Notes: generated by a model from the letters alone, not told the origin. A DNA stretch of 64,000 nucleotides from Peribacillus deserti (GCF_002863585.1 NZ_PGUY01000010.1:1-64000), one strand, 5' to 3'. Positions 53,428 to 62,179 are shown, counted from the first letter of the stretch. Numbers and translations: made by a program.

Positions 53428-54044
53428 TTCTTATTGTATTTACGCACAGTTGTGATGGGCGGGGTTTTTTTCTTCTTCCAGAAATAGTAGAGTAAAGCTC
53501 CCACAAGCGCTAAAATAATAAATGGAGTGACATATGGGGCTGCCTCCTCTTTTATATTCCCCCAATTTTCACCAAGCACTGTACCGAGATAGATAAATCC
53601 AATCGTCCACGGAATAATGGCTGCAACGGTATATCCCGTGAATTTTAAAAACGACATTTTTGCAATGCCAGCAGGAATTGAAATGGCATGGCGGACTACG
53701 GGAATAAACCGCGCACTAAAGATGACACCGCCTCCGTAATTTTGGAACCACTTTTCGGCAAGATCTATATGATGTTTATTAATCAGAATGTACTTTCCAT
53801 ACCTTTCAAGGAACGGTCTTCCTCCAAAATATCCAGCCCAATACAAAAACAGCTGCGCAATCGTTCCTCCTATAACACCGGCAATTACCGAACCGGCAAA
53901 GTTAATCTTCCCCATGGATACGAGATATCCGCCATAACCTAATACGATCTCACTTGGTATAATTTCTATCATTAATCCCAGCGCTACTCCAAAGTAGCCG
54001 AGATCGGCGAAAAACGTCAATAGCTGCATTACTAAATCTTTCAT
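53424..54044 (-). CDS. DedA family membrane protein
   Basis: A 206-residue DedA protein with four to five membrane helices, proposed to flip polyprenyl phosphate or phospholipids. Segments: EIIPSEIVLGYGGYLVSMGK, FSARFIPVVRHAISIPAGIA and GYTVAAIIPWTIGFIYLG. The start follows GAGGGGACGACT. It lies between the two CNNM genes but on the other strand. A UppP gene elsewhere in the window acts on the same undecaprenyl lipid cycle. Confidence 0.92.
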   Translation of the reverse strand: MKDLVMQLLTFFADLGYFGVALGLMIEIIPSEIVLGYGGYLVSMGKINFAGSVIAGVIGGTIAQLFLYWAGYFGGRPFLERYGKYILINKHHIDLAEKWFQNYGGGVIFSARFIPVVRHAISIPAGIAKMSFLKFTGYTVAAIIPWTIGFIYLGTVLGENWGNIKEEAAPYVTPFIILALVGALLYYFWKKKKTPPITTVRKYNKK

Positions 54045-54185
54045 AGTCGTCCCCTCTAAACTAATTTACAATATCTCTAGGATACCTCAAATCTACCGTT
54101 TTGAAAATAAGTCCAGCACCTGCTATTCATCCTTATTTCAGTTCAGGACAAACTATGCCTAAAATCCATTCATCCTTCACTACCT

Positions 54186-54214
54186 GAAAAAACACACCAT
54201 AGCCCGGTGTGTTC
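54186..54214 (-). terminator. Terminator of the small gene at 54227
   Basis: ACACACC pairs with GGTGTGT around a 7-base loop and TTTTTT follows on the minus strand. Confidence 0.8.
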
Positions 54215-54226
54215 TTAACGATATTA

Positions 54227-54397
54227 TTACTGTTTTCTATCTTTTAGATAGGGCATATGATTACTCGAGGAATTAGACGGTAAAGCGAGTAAGGTTGGAT
54301 CTATTTGGAATAAGTTTTTAAAAACTTCCAATCTGGATTTGGTTTTCTCTATTTTAATACCCTTGTTTTTGAACTTGACGATTATTTCGCTTTTCAA
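54227..54397 (-). CDS. Small basic protein, unknown function
   Basis: The 56-residue product begins MKSEIIVKFKNKGIKIEKTK if the TTG at 54397 is used, which follows AGAGGTGAACTTC; an ATG seven codons upstream has a weaker site. The N-terminal half is strongly basic with alternating hydrophobic residues; the end is polar (LPSNSSSNHMPYLKDRKQ). A terminator 13 bases past the stop supports an expressed unit. No family recognised. Confidence 0.45.
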   Translation of the reverse strand: MKSEIIVKFKNKGIKIEKTKSRLEVFKNLFQIDPTLLALPSNSSSNHMPYLKDRKQ

Positions 54398-54639
54398 GAA
54401 GTTCACCTCTAATCCCATTGAGTGTTTATCTCCACTTACATATTCCCAGACTTTCCTTAACTTAAACTTAACTTTTTTTAGATTTTTTCAATATGTATGT
54501 AAAAAACTTCCTGAACCCTTCCGTAAGAAATTGGGGAAGGCAGTACCTTTTTACCTTATACTATCTTATGCCATAGAAACAAGTAAAAAAATATTACGAA
54601 TTGTTTACAAATTAGCCCTTTTATTCTATCTGTAACACA

Positions 54640-54790
54640 TAAGGCAGCTTTGTATCCTGGCTGAATCCCACCTCTTCCCCTTAATCGTATTTTCTGTTTC
54701 CTGCCACATACGTGCAGAGGCCTTTTGAGGAAAGGATTAACCATGCAAATCATGAACCAGGCTGTTTGGAAACCTTTAGGAACCTTGTGA
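54640..54790 (-). ncRNA. Candidate structured RNA with cobalamin-riboswitch-like 3' segment
   Basis: The minus strand contains GGGGAAGAGGTGGGATTCAG followed by CCAGGATACAAAGCTGCC, which resembles the 3' core of cobalamin riboswitches (GGGAAG .. AGYCAGGAUACCUGCC). Outer segments CACAAGG and CCTTATGTG can pair imperfectly, and inner stems such as CTGC/GCAG occur. The 5' core motifs are not clear. The next minus-strand gene is the small one at 54227, not a B12 gene, so it may be a decayed or unrelated element. The 54400-55130 interval holds no larger gene. Confidence 0.3.
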
Positions 54791-54899
54791 CAGCTAAGCT
54801 TTGTTAAACGAAAATTTTTCCGAAAATAGTTTAAAAACCCTTAATATCAGGTAAAAACCTTCCATATAAATGTATTATATTCTTATTTTTCTAGAGTAT

Positions 54900-54928
54900 T
54901 TGACTGAATTAACTAGATTTTTTATACT
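54900..54928 (+). promoter_or_regulatory. Sigma-A promoter of the second CNNM gene
   Basis: TTGACT (54900-54905) and TATACT (54923-54928) are separated by exactly 17 bases. The transcript would start near 54935 and carry a 5' leader of about 245 bases. Confidence 0.65.
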
Positions 54929-55131
54929 TATACTTAATTCTGGAAATGAGGTGATGAGATGGGGGATTGACAAAGGGAATAGCTGGCGTTATATCTCTGC
55001 ATTTGCATCATCCAATACTTCAGGAGAAATTGAATGTATTTTTAATCCCAGCTTACTAGATTTCACGGTTTTTCACTGATTTCTTTAGTTTTGGATCAGA
55101 TGCTCCTATAGTTTAAGAAACCTAAAACTTC

Positions 55132-55181
55132 AGGAGGTGACCTCCTTTCTCTCTGTCGTATGGGAGAAGGAACCTTATTTG
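55132..55181 (+). promoter_or_regulatory. Candidate translational switch in front of the second CNNM gene
   Basis: The 27-nt hairpin (55144-55170) pairs CCTTTCTCTC with GGGAGAAGG (one bulged T) and hides the AAGGA seven bases before the TTG at 55179. Directly upstream AGGAGGTGACCTCCT is a 6-bp palindrome that uses the same CCT and would release it. Positions and sizes equal those at 52018-52066, while the paired bases differ. Confidence 0.55.
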
Positions 55182-56552
55182 GACATAATAAACTTGGTTT
55201 TTATAGCCATTTTAATTGCTTTGACAGCATTTTTTGTTGCTTCAGAATTTGCAATTGTGAAAGTAAGAAGCTCAAGAATCGATCAGCTGATTGAGGAAGG
55301 AAAAGAAAACGCGGTACCAGCCAAGAGAGTAATCAGTAATCTTGATGAGTATCTATCAGCCTGCCAGTTAGGAATAACCATTACAGCATTGGGTCTTGGG
55401 TGGCTTGGAGAACCGACATTTGAACATCTGCTGAATCCATTGCTTGCCCGCCTTAATCTTCCCTACAGTGCAGTGCAGATTATCTCTGTGGCCATTGCCT
55501 TTTCATTTATTACCTTTATCCATGTGGTGATCGGCGAACTGGCACCTAAGACGATTGCGATTCAAAAGGCAGAGCTCATAACTCTTTTATGCGCCAGGCC
55601 CTTAATGATATTTTATAAGATCATGTATCCGTTTATCTGGACTTTAAATGGGTCTGCAAGGATGGTTACCCGGTTACTTGGCTTTAAATCCGTTTCTGAA
55701 CATGATGCGGTTCACTCCGAGGAGGAACTTCGCCTCATTCTTTCTGAAAGCTATAAAAATGGTGAGATTAACCAGTCTGAATTTAAATATGTGAATAAAA
55801 TCTTTGAGTTCGATGACCGCATCGCCAAAGAGATCATGGTGCCCAGAACCGAAATAGTCACATTATCCAATGAAGATACCATTGCTGCCTTACTTTCCAT
55901 TGTCCAGGAAGAAAAGTTTACCCGTTATCCTATTATTGACGGGGACAAGGATCATGTAATAGGTATGGTAAATGTAAAAGAAGTATTTACTGATATGATT
56001 TCCAGCGGAAACCTTGTCGAATCAAGGCTTGAAAGCTATATTCGTCCAATTATCCGGGTTATAGATAATATCCCGCTTCATGATCTTCTCCTTAAAATGC
56101 AGAAGGAACGGATTCAAATGGCAATCCTGATGGACGAATACGGCGGGACCTCTGGTCTTGTGACCGTTGAGGATATATTAGAAGAGATCGTAGGAGATAT
56201 TCGTGATGAGTTTGACCTTGACGAAATTCCGATGGTCCGCAAAATAAATGACGGTCATTATATCATGGAATCTAAGGTTCTGATAAGTGAGGTAAATGAT
56301 CTGCTAGGTTTAGAGATTAACGATCAGGATGTGGACACGATCGGCGGCTGGGTTTTAACTGAAAACTTTGAAATTAAGCAGGGGGATGTTTTAACATTTG
56401 ATTCCTATGATTTCAAAGTCCTCGAAATGGAAGACCATCACATAAGATATATTGAAATTTTGAAAAAAGAAGTACAGACAGAAGAAGTTCCCAGCATAGC
56501 GATTTCCACTGCTGAGATTGTCTCCCCATTAAATAAAAAGGCTGCCCTTTAG
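55179..56552 (+). CDS. CNNM/HlyC-CorC family transporter, paralogue
   Basis: A 457-residue paralogue of the protein at 52064, with the same order: CNNM membrane domain (AFFVASEFAIVKVRSSRIDQ), CBS pair (AKEIMVPRTEIVTLSNED, ERIQMAILMDEYGGTSG) and CorC_HlyC domain. A GTG 14 codons upstream is in frame but coincides with the ribosome-binding AGGAGGTGA, so the TTG at 55179, aligned with the paralogue, is chosen. A Mg2+ (or other divalent cation) efflux role is inferred from the family. Its stop codon lies in the stem of its terminator. Confidence 0.92.
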   Translation: MDIINLVFIAILIALTAFFVASEFAIVKVRSSRIDQLIEEGKENAVPAKRVISNLDEYLSACQLGITITALGLGWLGEPTFEHLLNPLLARLNLPYSAVQIISVAIAFSFITFIHVVIGELAPKTIAIQKAELITLLCARPLMIFYKIMYPFIWTLNGSARMVTRLLGFKSVSEHDAVHSEEELRLILSESYKNGEINQSEFKYVNKIFEFDDRIAKEIMVPRTEIVTLSNEDTIAALLSIVQEEKFTRYPIIDGDKDHVIGMVNVKEVFTDMISSGNLVESRLESYIRPIIRVIDNIPLHDLLLKMQKERIQMAILMDEYGGTSGLVTVEDILEEIVGDIRDEFDLDEIPMVRKINDGHYIMESKVLISEVNDLLGLEINDQDVDTIGGWVLTENFEIKQGDVLTFDSYDFKVLEMEDHHIRYIEILKKEVQTEEVPSIAISTAEIVSPLNKKAAL

Positions 56553-56570
56553 TATTCGGGCAGCCTTTTT
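56535..56570 (+). terminator. Terminator of the second CNNM gene
   Basis: GGCTGCCC, in the last codons, pairs with GGGCAGCC and TTTTT follows. Confidence 0.88.
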
Positions 56571-56698
56571 CCTACTGGTTTTGGGCTATGTAAAAGTCGG
56601 AATTGTTGTGTGACACTATTTGATTGTATGCAAGACTCATAGGGAAAAAGCGGGTAAGTGCCCGCCGCCTTACCCGGCAAGAAGACCTGCCTTAAAGC

Positions 56699-57243
56699 GT
56701 CCTTCATAAAGGCGATGAAGGACAAAATCAGTGAATATGTTGACGAAAACGGCCTTCATCCGGGCGATGAAGGACAAAATCAGTGAATAAGTTCATGGAA
56801 ATGTCCTTCATCCAGGTGATGAAGGACAAAATTTGTACCCGGCGACCTTAAAACGTCCTTCATAAAGGCAATGAAGGACAAAATCAGTGAATAAGTTCAT
56901 GAAAATGTCCTTCATCCAGGTGATGAAGGACAAAATGTATATCCGGCGGCCTTAAAACGGCCTTCATCCGGGCGATGAAGGACAAAACTTGTACCCGGCG
57001 GCCTTAAAACGTCCTTCATAAAGGCAATGAAGGACAAAATCAGTGAATGGGTTCATGAAAATGTCCTTCATCCAGGTGATGAAGGACAAAACTTGTACCC
57101 GGCGACCTTAAAACGTCCTTCATAAAGGCGATGAAGGACAAAATCAGTGAATGGGTTCATGAAAATGTCCTTCATCCAGGTGATGAAGGACAAAATTTGT
57201 ACCCGGCGGCCTTAAAACGTCCTTCATAAAGGCGATGAAGGAC
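56699..57243. repeat. Array of eleven 25-bp palindromes with exact 52-bp period
   Basis: Units of the form GTCCTTCAT, 7 bases, ATGAAGGAC start at 56699, 56751, 56803, 56855, 56907, 56959, 57011, 57063, 57115, 57167 and 57219, always 52 bases apart. The 27-base spacers are of two kinds, AAAATCAGTGAATNNGTTCA-type and AAAATTTGTACCCGGCGACC-type, in the order A A B A B B A B A B (B). It lies between the convergent ends of the CNNM gene and the AI-2E transporter gene. A separate hairpin (CGGGTAAG with CTTACCCG, 56651-56676) precedes it. Confidence 0.95.
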
Positions 57244-57318
57244 AAAATGTATATCCGGCTCGGACCGCCTGCGAAGAGCGGGCGTCCTTCCCTGCAATCA
57301 CCAGGCCGTTTAACACAG

Positions 57319-58350
57319 CTAAATCTTAAAATGAAAACGGATGGCACCTGCTCTTTTTAATGTATCAAAGACAATGACAAGGGCGGGACCGAGGAATAAA
57401 CCGACAAAGCCTATTAGTTTAAATCCAAGATATAAGCTGATTAATGCGGCCAGGGGGCTGAGGCCCATATTTGTAGAATAAATCTTGGGTTCAATGATTC
57501 TTCTTACGACCGTAATGGTCATAAACAAAACAATTAAACCAATACCAAGGCCCTGATGTCCCTGAAGCAGCGAAATAACCGCCCAAGGCACTAGAACCGA
57601 TCCAGTGCCTAAAATCGGCAGAATATCTACAAATACAATTAGTATGGATAAAAGCAGTATATAAGGGGCTTTTAGAATCCATAAGCCAATGGAAGCCATC
57701 GCAAAGGTCACAATGCTTAAGATGATCTGTGCTTTGAAAAACCCTATGCCAGCTTTAGTCAAATCATTGAAAACCAATGACAGCTTCTTTGAAGTTTCCG
57801 GCTTAAGGAATTCTTTGATTCCCCGTTTAATCCGGGGAAGCTCGAGACTGAATAAGAAAAGGGCAACCAAATATATGAGAAATTCTATTAAAAACCCTGG
57901 AATGAGAGTTACAAGGCCAATGATATTTTGAACAAGTTTTTGGAAGAATACCTCGAGTCCGCTTATCCCTTTTTCCATTGTTTCTTCTATTGAAATAATA
58001 ACATCCTTTGGAAGTGACTCGGAGTAGCTCTCCCATTTATAGATGGAAGGCAGGAATACAGTTTGATAGAGCTCCCTTACAAAGCCCGGGACAATCTGCG
58101 AAGAGTTGATGATCTGCCTGCTTAAAACAGAAATACAAAAATAAACAAAAGATAGAAGCCCTCCTGTATAAATAAGAAAACTTGCCAACACGGACCAGCG
58201 CCTGGACAATTTTGCTTTTTCCTGTATGGGCGCTACCAGGCTTTCTAGCAGCACAGCGGTCACAAAAGCAAAGATTAACGTCCAGGAGTAAGGCACAAGC
58301 AAGATGATCAATGCGAATATAACAATTCCCCAAATCCATTTAATTGACAT
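57319..58350 (-). CDS. AI-2E family transporter
   Basis: A 343-residue membrane protein of the AI-2E (UPF0118) family with about seven to eight helices, including IVFVDILPILGTGSVLVPWA and the C-terminal LSPLAALISLYLGFKLIGFV and GLFLGPALVIVFDTLK. Members export autoinducer 2 or exchange Na+/H+; the substrate here is unknown. The start follows GAGAGGAAATGAGAT. Its 3' end faces the palindrome array. Confidence 0.9.
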   Translation of the reverse strand: MSIKWIWGIVIFALIILLVPYSWTLIFAFVTAVLLESLVAPIQEKAKLSRRWSVLASFLIYTGGLLSFVYFCISVLSRQIINSSQIVPGFVRELYQTVFLPSIYKWESYSESLPKDVIISIEETMEKGISGLEVFFQKLVQNIIGLVTLIPGFLIEFLIYLVALFLFSLELPRIKRGIKEFLKPETSKKLSLVFNDLTKAGIGFFKAQIILSIVTFAMASIGLWILKAPYILLLSILIVFVDILPILGTGSVLVPWAVISLLQGHQGLGIGLIVLFMTITVVRRIIEPKIYSTNMGLSPLAALISLYLGFKLIGFVGLFLGPALVIVFDTLKRAGAIRFHFKI

Positions 58351-58696
58351 ATCTCATTTCCTCTCTAATCTCAAACTGGCAGGCTCTCCCTCAAACCGGC
58401 ATTACATAATTTTTTTGGTAAAACCGGATTGATTTAACGGAAAGCATAGGGAAAATATATTCCCGACCTCGTTCCCAATGAGGCGGAAAATTCATATCCT
58501 AATATGCCAGTACTCATTTCTTATACGAACGAGCATGTAAATTAGTTTCACCTTTTTTGATTTAAAAGGCTAAAGTAAGACCCTGACGATGATTTGACCG
58601 AAGCAGCAGGAAATCATCCCGATTACAGTTCAAGAATAGCCAGTCCTAAATGTTCAGCACCAGCAGGCTGGGCCTCGAAAAAAATCTATATGAAGT
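58351..58696. other. Gene-less interval between AI-2E transporter gene and uppP
   Basis: Between the two minus-strand genes I saw no credible frame. One hairpin pairs GATGATTT with AAATCATC near 58587-58617, without a T tract. No repeat of the dispersed families and no recognised riboswitch motif is present. The promoter of the AI-2E gene should lie here. Confidence 0.5.
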
Positions 58697-59479
58697 TTAA
58701 AACCTTCCAGTGTTTTGCATAATAAGAATAAGTGCACCGAGAATCCATACATACACAGCAAATACTTTCAATGAATGGTTTTTGAGGTAGTTGATCATCC
58801 ACTTTACGGCAATATATCCAAAGATGGCTGAAGCCAATATACCGATAATCAGGGAGTCCATAGGAATATTTTCAGCCTTCCCCTGTACAAGATCAAGGGA
58901 CTGAAGGACGATCGCACCTGCAATGGCAGGTGTGGACATCAGGAAGGAAAAGTATGCTGCCGTCTCTCGGTCCAGGCCCCTGATTAAAGCTGCGACCATT
59001 GTAAATCCTGAACGGGAAATAGCCGGAAATATTGCAAAAGCTTGAAATACACCAATAAATAAAGCGTCGCCGTATGTGATATTGTCCATTTTCTTTCTTC
59101 CCTTTTTTATGGACTCAGCAAACCATAAAAACAATCCCGTTATAAGGAATTCCCAGCCAATGGTTACTCCTGTTTTGGATATTTCGTCAAAAAAATCGCC
59201 AAAAGCCAGGCCCACTATGACAGCAGGGATCGTTCCCAATACTAAAAGCCAGGTTAGTTTTCCAAACGGATTCCGCAATATTTTAAGAAACTCTTGTCTA
59301 TAAAAAACAAATACAGCGAGCAGCGTACCCACATGCATCAGGGTATCTAGGAGCAGCCCCGCTTCCTCTAATCCAAACAGATGTCTTCCAAGATATAAAT
59401 GGCCTGTACTGCTAATTGGCAGAAATTCCGTTAAACCCTGGATAAGTCCCAAAATAAAAGCTTCAATCTTAGTTAACAT
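58697..59479 (-). CDS. uppP: Undecaprenyl-diphosphate phosphatase UppP (BacA)
   Basis: A 260-residue membrane enzyme that recycles undecaprenyl pyrophosphate for cell-wall synthesis and gives bacitracin resistance. Conserved segments: GLIQGLTEFLPISSTGHLYL and AIFPAISRSGFTMVAALIRG, with the catalytic Glu, Ser and Arg residues. About eight helices. The start follows AAAAAGGAGAATCAAT. Single gene. Confidence 0.95.
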   Translation of the reverse strand: MLTKIEAFILGLIQGLTEFLPISSTGHLYLGRHLFGLEEAGLLLDTLMHVGTLLAVFVFYRQEFLKILRNPFGKLTWLLVLGTIPAVIVGLAFGDFFDEISKTGVTIGWEFLITGLFLWFAESIKKGRKKMDNITYGDALFIGVFQAFAIFPAISRSGFTMVAALIRGLDRETAAYFSFLMSTPAIAGAIVLQSLDLVQGKAENIPMDSLIIGILASAIFGYIAVKWMINYLKNHSLKVFAVYVWILGALILIMQNTGRF

Positions 59480-59652
59480 ATTGATTCTCCTTTTTAATAA
59501 CGATTTACATCAGATTTGCCTATCCGACGATACTGGCCTTATTAGCCCTCATGAGTTAACTATATTCAAATGTGGGTATAATTAATAAAGAAAATGATTA
59601 AAATATCCCCAGTTGAAGCAAAATAAGTAAAACATATAAGGAGGTACCCCAA

Positions 59653-59784
59653 ATGAAGCTTATAGAACTGTGCAGAAGTTGTCAGGGACGTGGAAGAATA
59701 CCATTTCTTCAATTTTTTTCTAAGCCTTGCACGAAATGTAAAGGACATGGGAAAAAAGTAACTACCCTCAGAAACCATTTCTAA
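59653..59784 (+). CDS. 43-residue CxxCxGxG zinc-binding protein
   Basis: After TAAGGAGGTACCCCAA the ATG opens MKLIELCRSCQGRGRIPFLQ and the rest includes CTKCKGHGKK. The two CXXCXGXG motifs resemble half of a DnaJ-type zinc finger and could bind one zinc ion. It is too short for most gene finders but has an excellent ribosome binding site. No partner or operon is visible; function unknown. Confidence 0.75.
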   Translation: MKLIELCRSCQGRGRIPFLQFFSKPCTKCKGHGKKVTTLRNHF

Positions 59785-59926
59785 ACCTCTAAATCCCTAT
59801 TTTTTTCCCATTTTTAAGAAAAAAACACACTTTTTGTGACTTTTTTCTCTTTTTTTCATCTAATTTCGTAGTATAGTAGAAATAGCTTCCAAAAAGATAG
59901 GATTCTACTATATATGGAAAAAAGAG

Positions 59927-61477
59927 GTGAGTGTAATAAAAAGAATACTTTCGGTCATGTTAATAAGCTGCATCGTCTTCGCAAATCTACTCTTCGTCAA
60001 TGGCACCCAGAGTCAGGCAGCTGGCCTCCAGAATGCAAAAGTGACTGCAAGCATTCTGAATGTGAGGTCTACGCCTACTACAAAAGCTACTATCTTATGG
60101 AAGCTGTCGAAAGGACAGCAAGTTCAAATCACTCAGACTGGTAATGGCTGGTCGAAAATTCGCTATCCAAACAAAAAGGATGGCTGGGTAAATAGTTCTT
60201 ATATATCCGTAATTAATCAGCCAGCTGCAGTCAGCAGCAAAACACTATATGTTACCGCCACAAGCCTAAATCTTCGAAAAGCTGCATCCGTCAATTCGAC
60301 TTCTCTGACTTTGCTGAAAAAGAATGCAAAAGTAACAGAGCTGTCCAGAAGCGGAAGCTGGTCAAAGATTAAATACAGCAGCTACACCGGCTATGTGTCA
60401 AATAAATATTTGACAGCAAAAGCACCTGTCTCTGCGCCTAAAAAGCCGGCAGCAGTTGTTGCTGCAAAGCCTAAAACGCTTTATGTAAGTGCAAGCAGCC
60501 TGAATCTTAGAAAAGCTGCCACCGTTAACTCTGCTTCATTGACGATCTTAAGCAAAAATACAAAGGTTTCGGAAAGCTCCCGCTCCGGAAGCTGGTCAAA
60601 AATTACATACAAAAGCTACACCGGCTATGTATCTAATAAATATTTGACTTCTACAGCCCCGGCTCCTGCAGCAGCAAAACCTGCCCCGGCACCTTCTGTT
60701 CCTGCAAAGCCTGCCAGCAGTGTTGAATATGTAAAAATTATTACCAATGACGTCAATCTTCGCAGCGGTCCTGGTGAAAAGTACAGTATCCTGGATAAAG
60801 CTGATACCGGAGAAAAGTTCCGTAAGCTCGGTTCATCCTCTGGCTGGATTCAAATTGAACTGCCGGACAAACGCAAAGCCTGGGTAGCCGATTGGCTCAT
60901 CACGTATAATGTGTCAAATACACGAGGCCTTAAAGGTAAAACGATTGTACTTGATGCAGGGCATGGCGGAACGGATTCCGGAGCTGTCGGATATAGTCCC
61001 TCACTGAAGAAAGCCATAATGGAAAAAGACCTTACTTTCAAAATGGTTCAGAAGACCGCTATCCATCTTCGGAATGCGGGTGCGAATGTTATATTGACAA
61101 GAAGCACTGATGTAAAGCCAAGTTTACAGGCACGTGTTGATATTGCGGAAAAATATCGTGCAGACGCCTTCGTAAGTGTCCATTACAATTCTGGCTCTGC
61201 CTCTTCAACCGGAGTGGAAACATTCTATTATTCTCAAAGTAAAGATAAAAGACTTGCAGACTGTATCCAAAAAGAAATGGTGAAGGCCTCAGCTCTTCGG
61301 GATCGTGGAGTTAAAAAAGGAGATCTTCATGTAATCCGTGAAAACAGCAGGCCAGCTGTACTTCTGGAACTAGGCTTCATATCAAATAAAGCGGAATTAG
61401 ATAAAATTCTGGCTGACAGCTTCCAGGACGCCATGTCCCTTGCTATTTATAACGGATTAAAAACATATTTCAATTAA
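59927..61477 (+). CDS. N-acetylmuramoyl-L-alanine amidase with four SH3b domains
   Basis: A 516-residue secreted cell-wall hydrolase. A signal peptide (RILSVMLISCIVFANLLFVN) is followed by four SH3b repeats (about residues 38-95, 103-162, 184-243 and 268-328) joined by Ala/Pro/Lys linkers, and an Amidase_3 domain with VLDAGHGGTDSGA, the Glu in MEKDLTFK, SVHYNSG and LLELGFISNKAE as zinc/catalytic residues. The GTG start overlaps the ribosome binding site AGAGGTGAGTG, so the exact N-terminus is uncertain. PrsA or the Ecs system may aid its secretion. Confidence 0.93.
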   Translation: MSVIKRILSVMLISCIVFANLLFVNGTQSQAAGLQNAKVTASILNVRSTPTTKATILWKLSKGQQVQITQTGNGWSKIRYPNKKDGWVNSSYISVINQPAAVSSKTLYVTATSLNLRKAASVNSTSLTLLKKNAKVTELSRSGSWSKIKYSSYTGYVSNKYLTAKAPVSAPKKPAAVVAAKPKTLYVSASSLNLRKAATVNSASLTILSKNTKVSESSRSGSWSKITYKSYTGYVSNKYLTSTAPAPAAAKPAPAPSVPAKPASSVEYVKIITNDVNLRSGPGEKYSILDKADTGEKFRKLGSSSGWIQIELPDKRKAWVADWLITYNVSNTRGLKGKTIVLDAGHGGTDSGAVGYSPSLKKAIMEKDLTFKMVQKTAIHLRNAGANVILTRSTDVKPSLQARVDIAEKYRADAFVSVHYNSGSASSTGVETFYYSQSKDKRLADCIQKEMVKASALRDRGVKKGDLHVIRENSRPAVLLELGFISNKAELDKILADSFQDAMSLAIYNGLKTYFN

Positions 61478-61483
61478 TGATTA

Positions 61484-61516
61484 CCCCTTTAAGCAAATTG
61501 CTTAAGGGGTTTTTTA
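61484..61516 (+). terminator. Terminator of the amidase gene
   Basis: CCCCTTTAAG pairs with CTTAAGGGG and TTTTTT follows. It touches the 3' end of the convergent modB. Confidence 0.9.
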
Positions 61517-62179
61517 CTCTTTATTATATACTCTTAGCAGCAGCAATAAAGTGAATGAAATAAGAACGATCATCAGTACCCAGGACCAGGCCTGCGCCTC
61601 GTTCCCAGATTCCATCGCAATGTATATAGCTGTAGGGACCGTCTGGGTCTCACCTGGAATATTGCCGGCAAACATTAACGTAGCACCGAACTCCCCTAAA
61701 CCTCTCGCAAAGCTCAGGGTGATGCCAGCTATCAGCGACTTAACTGACAATGGCAGGGTAATGCTTGTAAAGACTTTCCACTCACCTGCCCCTTCAACCC
61801 TGGCAGCATTTTCAATATCTTCGTCTATACTTTCAAATCCTGTCCGGGCTGATTGATACATCAACGGAAACGCAACAACTACTGAAGCAATTACACCAGC
61901 CCACCAGGTAAACATGATCGGGTGATTAAAAATTCTTTCGATGAAGATTCCCCCAGCCCCGCTCCGGCCGAAAATAATAATCAGCAAAAACCCGATTACT
62001 GTAGGAGGGAGTACCAGCGGAAGAATCATAATGGTCTCAACGACAGCAAAACCGCGGAACCGCTTGTTTGCCATCATTCTGGCTGCTGCTGTTCCAAAAA
62101 TACAAACAATGACCAATGACACTGCACTAACCTTTAGAGAAAGCAGTACCGGCTCCCAAAAATCTATGGTTAAATTCAT
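61514..62179 (-). CDS. modB: Molybdate ABC transporter permease ModB
   Basis: A 221-residue permease with five to six helices and the EAA-type loop (ARVEGAGEWKVFTSITLPLS) followed by FARGLGEFGATLMFAGNIPG, which is diagnostic for molybdate permeases. It overlaps modA by four bases. No ModC ATPase gene follows, since the next gene is convergent; the ATPase must be encoded elsewhere. Confidence 0.94.
   Translation of the reverse strand: MNLTIDFWEPVLLSLKVSAVSLVIVCIFGTAAARMMANKRFRGFAVVETIMILPLVLPPTVIGFLLIIIFGRSGAGGIFIERIFNHPIMFTWWAGVIASVVVAFPLMYQSARTGFESIDEDIENAARVEGAGEWKVFTSITLPLSVKSLIAGITLSFARGLGEFGATLMFAGNIPGETQTVPTAIYIAMESGNEAQAWSWVLMIVLISFTLLLLLRVYNKE

Noticed and set aside
54870-55079. 69-codon frame in the leader of the second CNNM gene
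   Set aside because: It starts upstream of or inside the promoter and has no resemblance to a known protein; a shorter frame after GAGGTGATGAG is possible but unsupported.
55137-55178. GTG start 14 codons upstream for the second CNNM gene
   Set aside because: The GTG lies inside the AGGAGGTGA motif and has no ribosome binding site of its own; the paralogue aligns with the TTG at 55179.
56699-57243. Possible CRISPR array
   Set aside because: The repeats are themselves palindromes, the spacers are only two recurring types rather than unique sequences, and no cas gene is present.
58560-58650. Riboswitch between uppP and the AI-2E gene
   Set aside because: Only a single 8-bp stem (GATGATTT/AAATCATC) was found, with no conserved aptamer motif or terminator.
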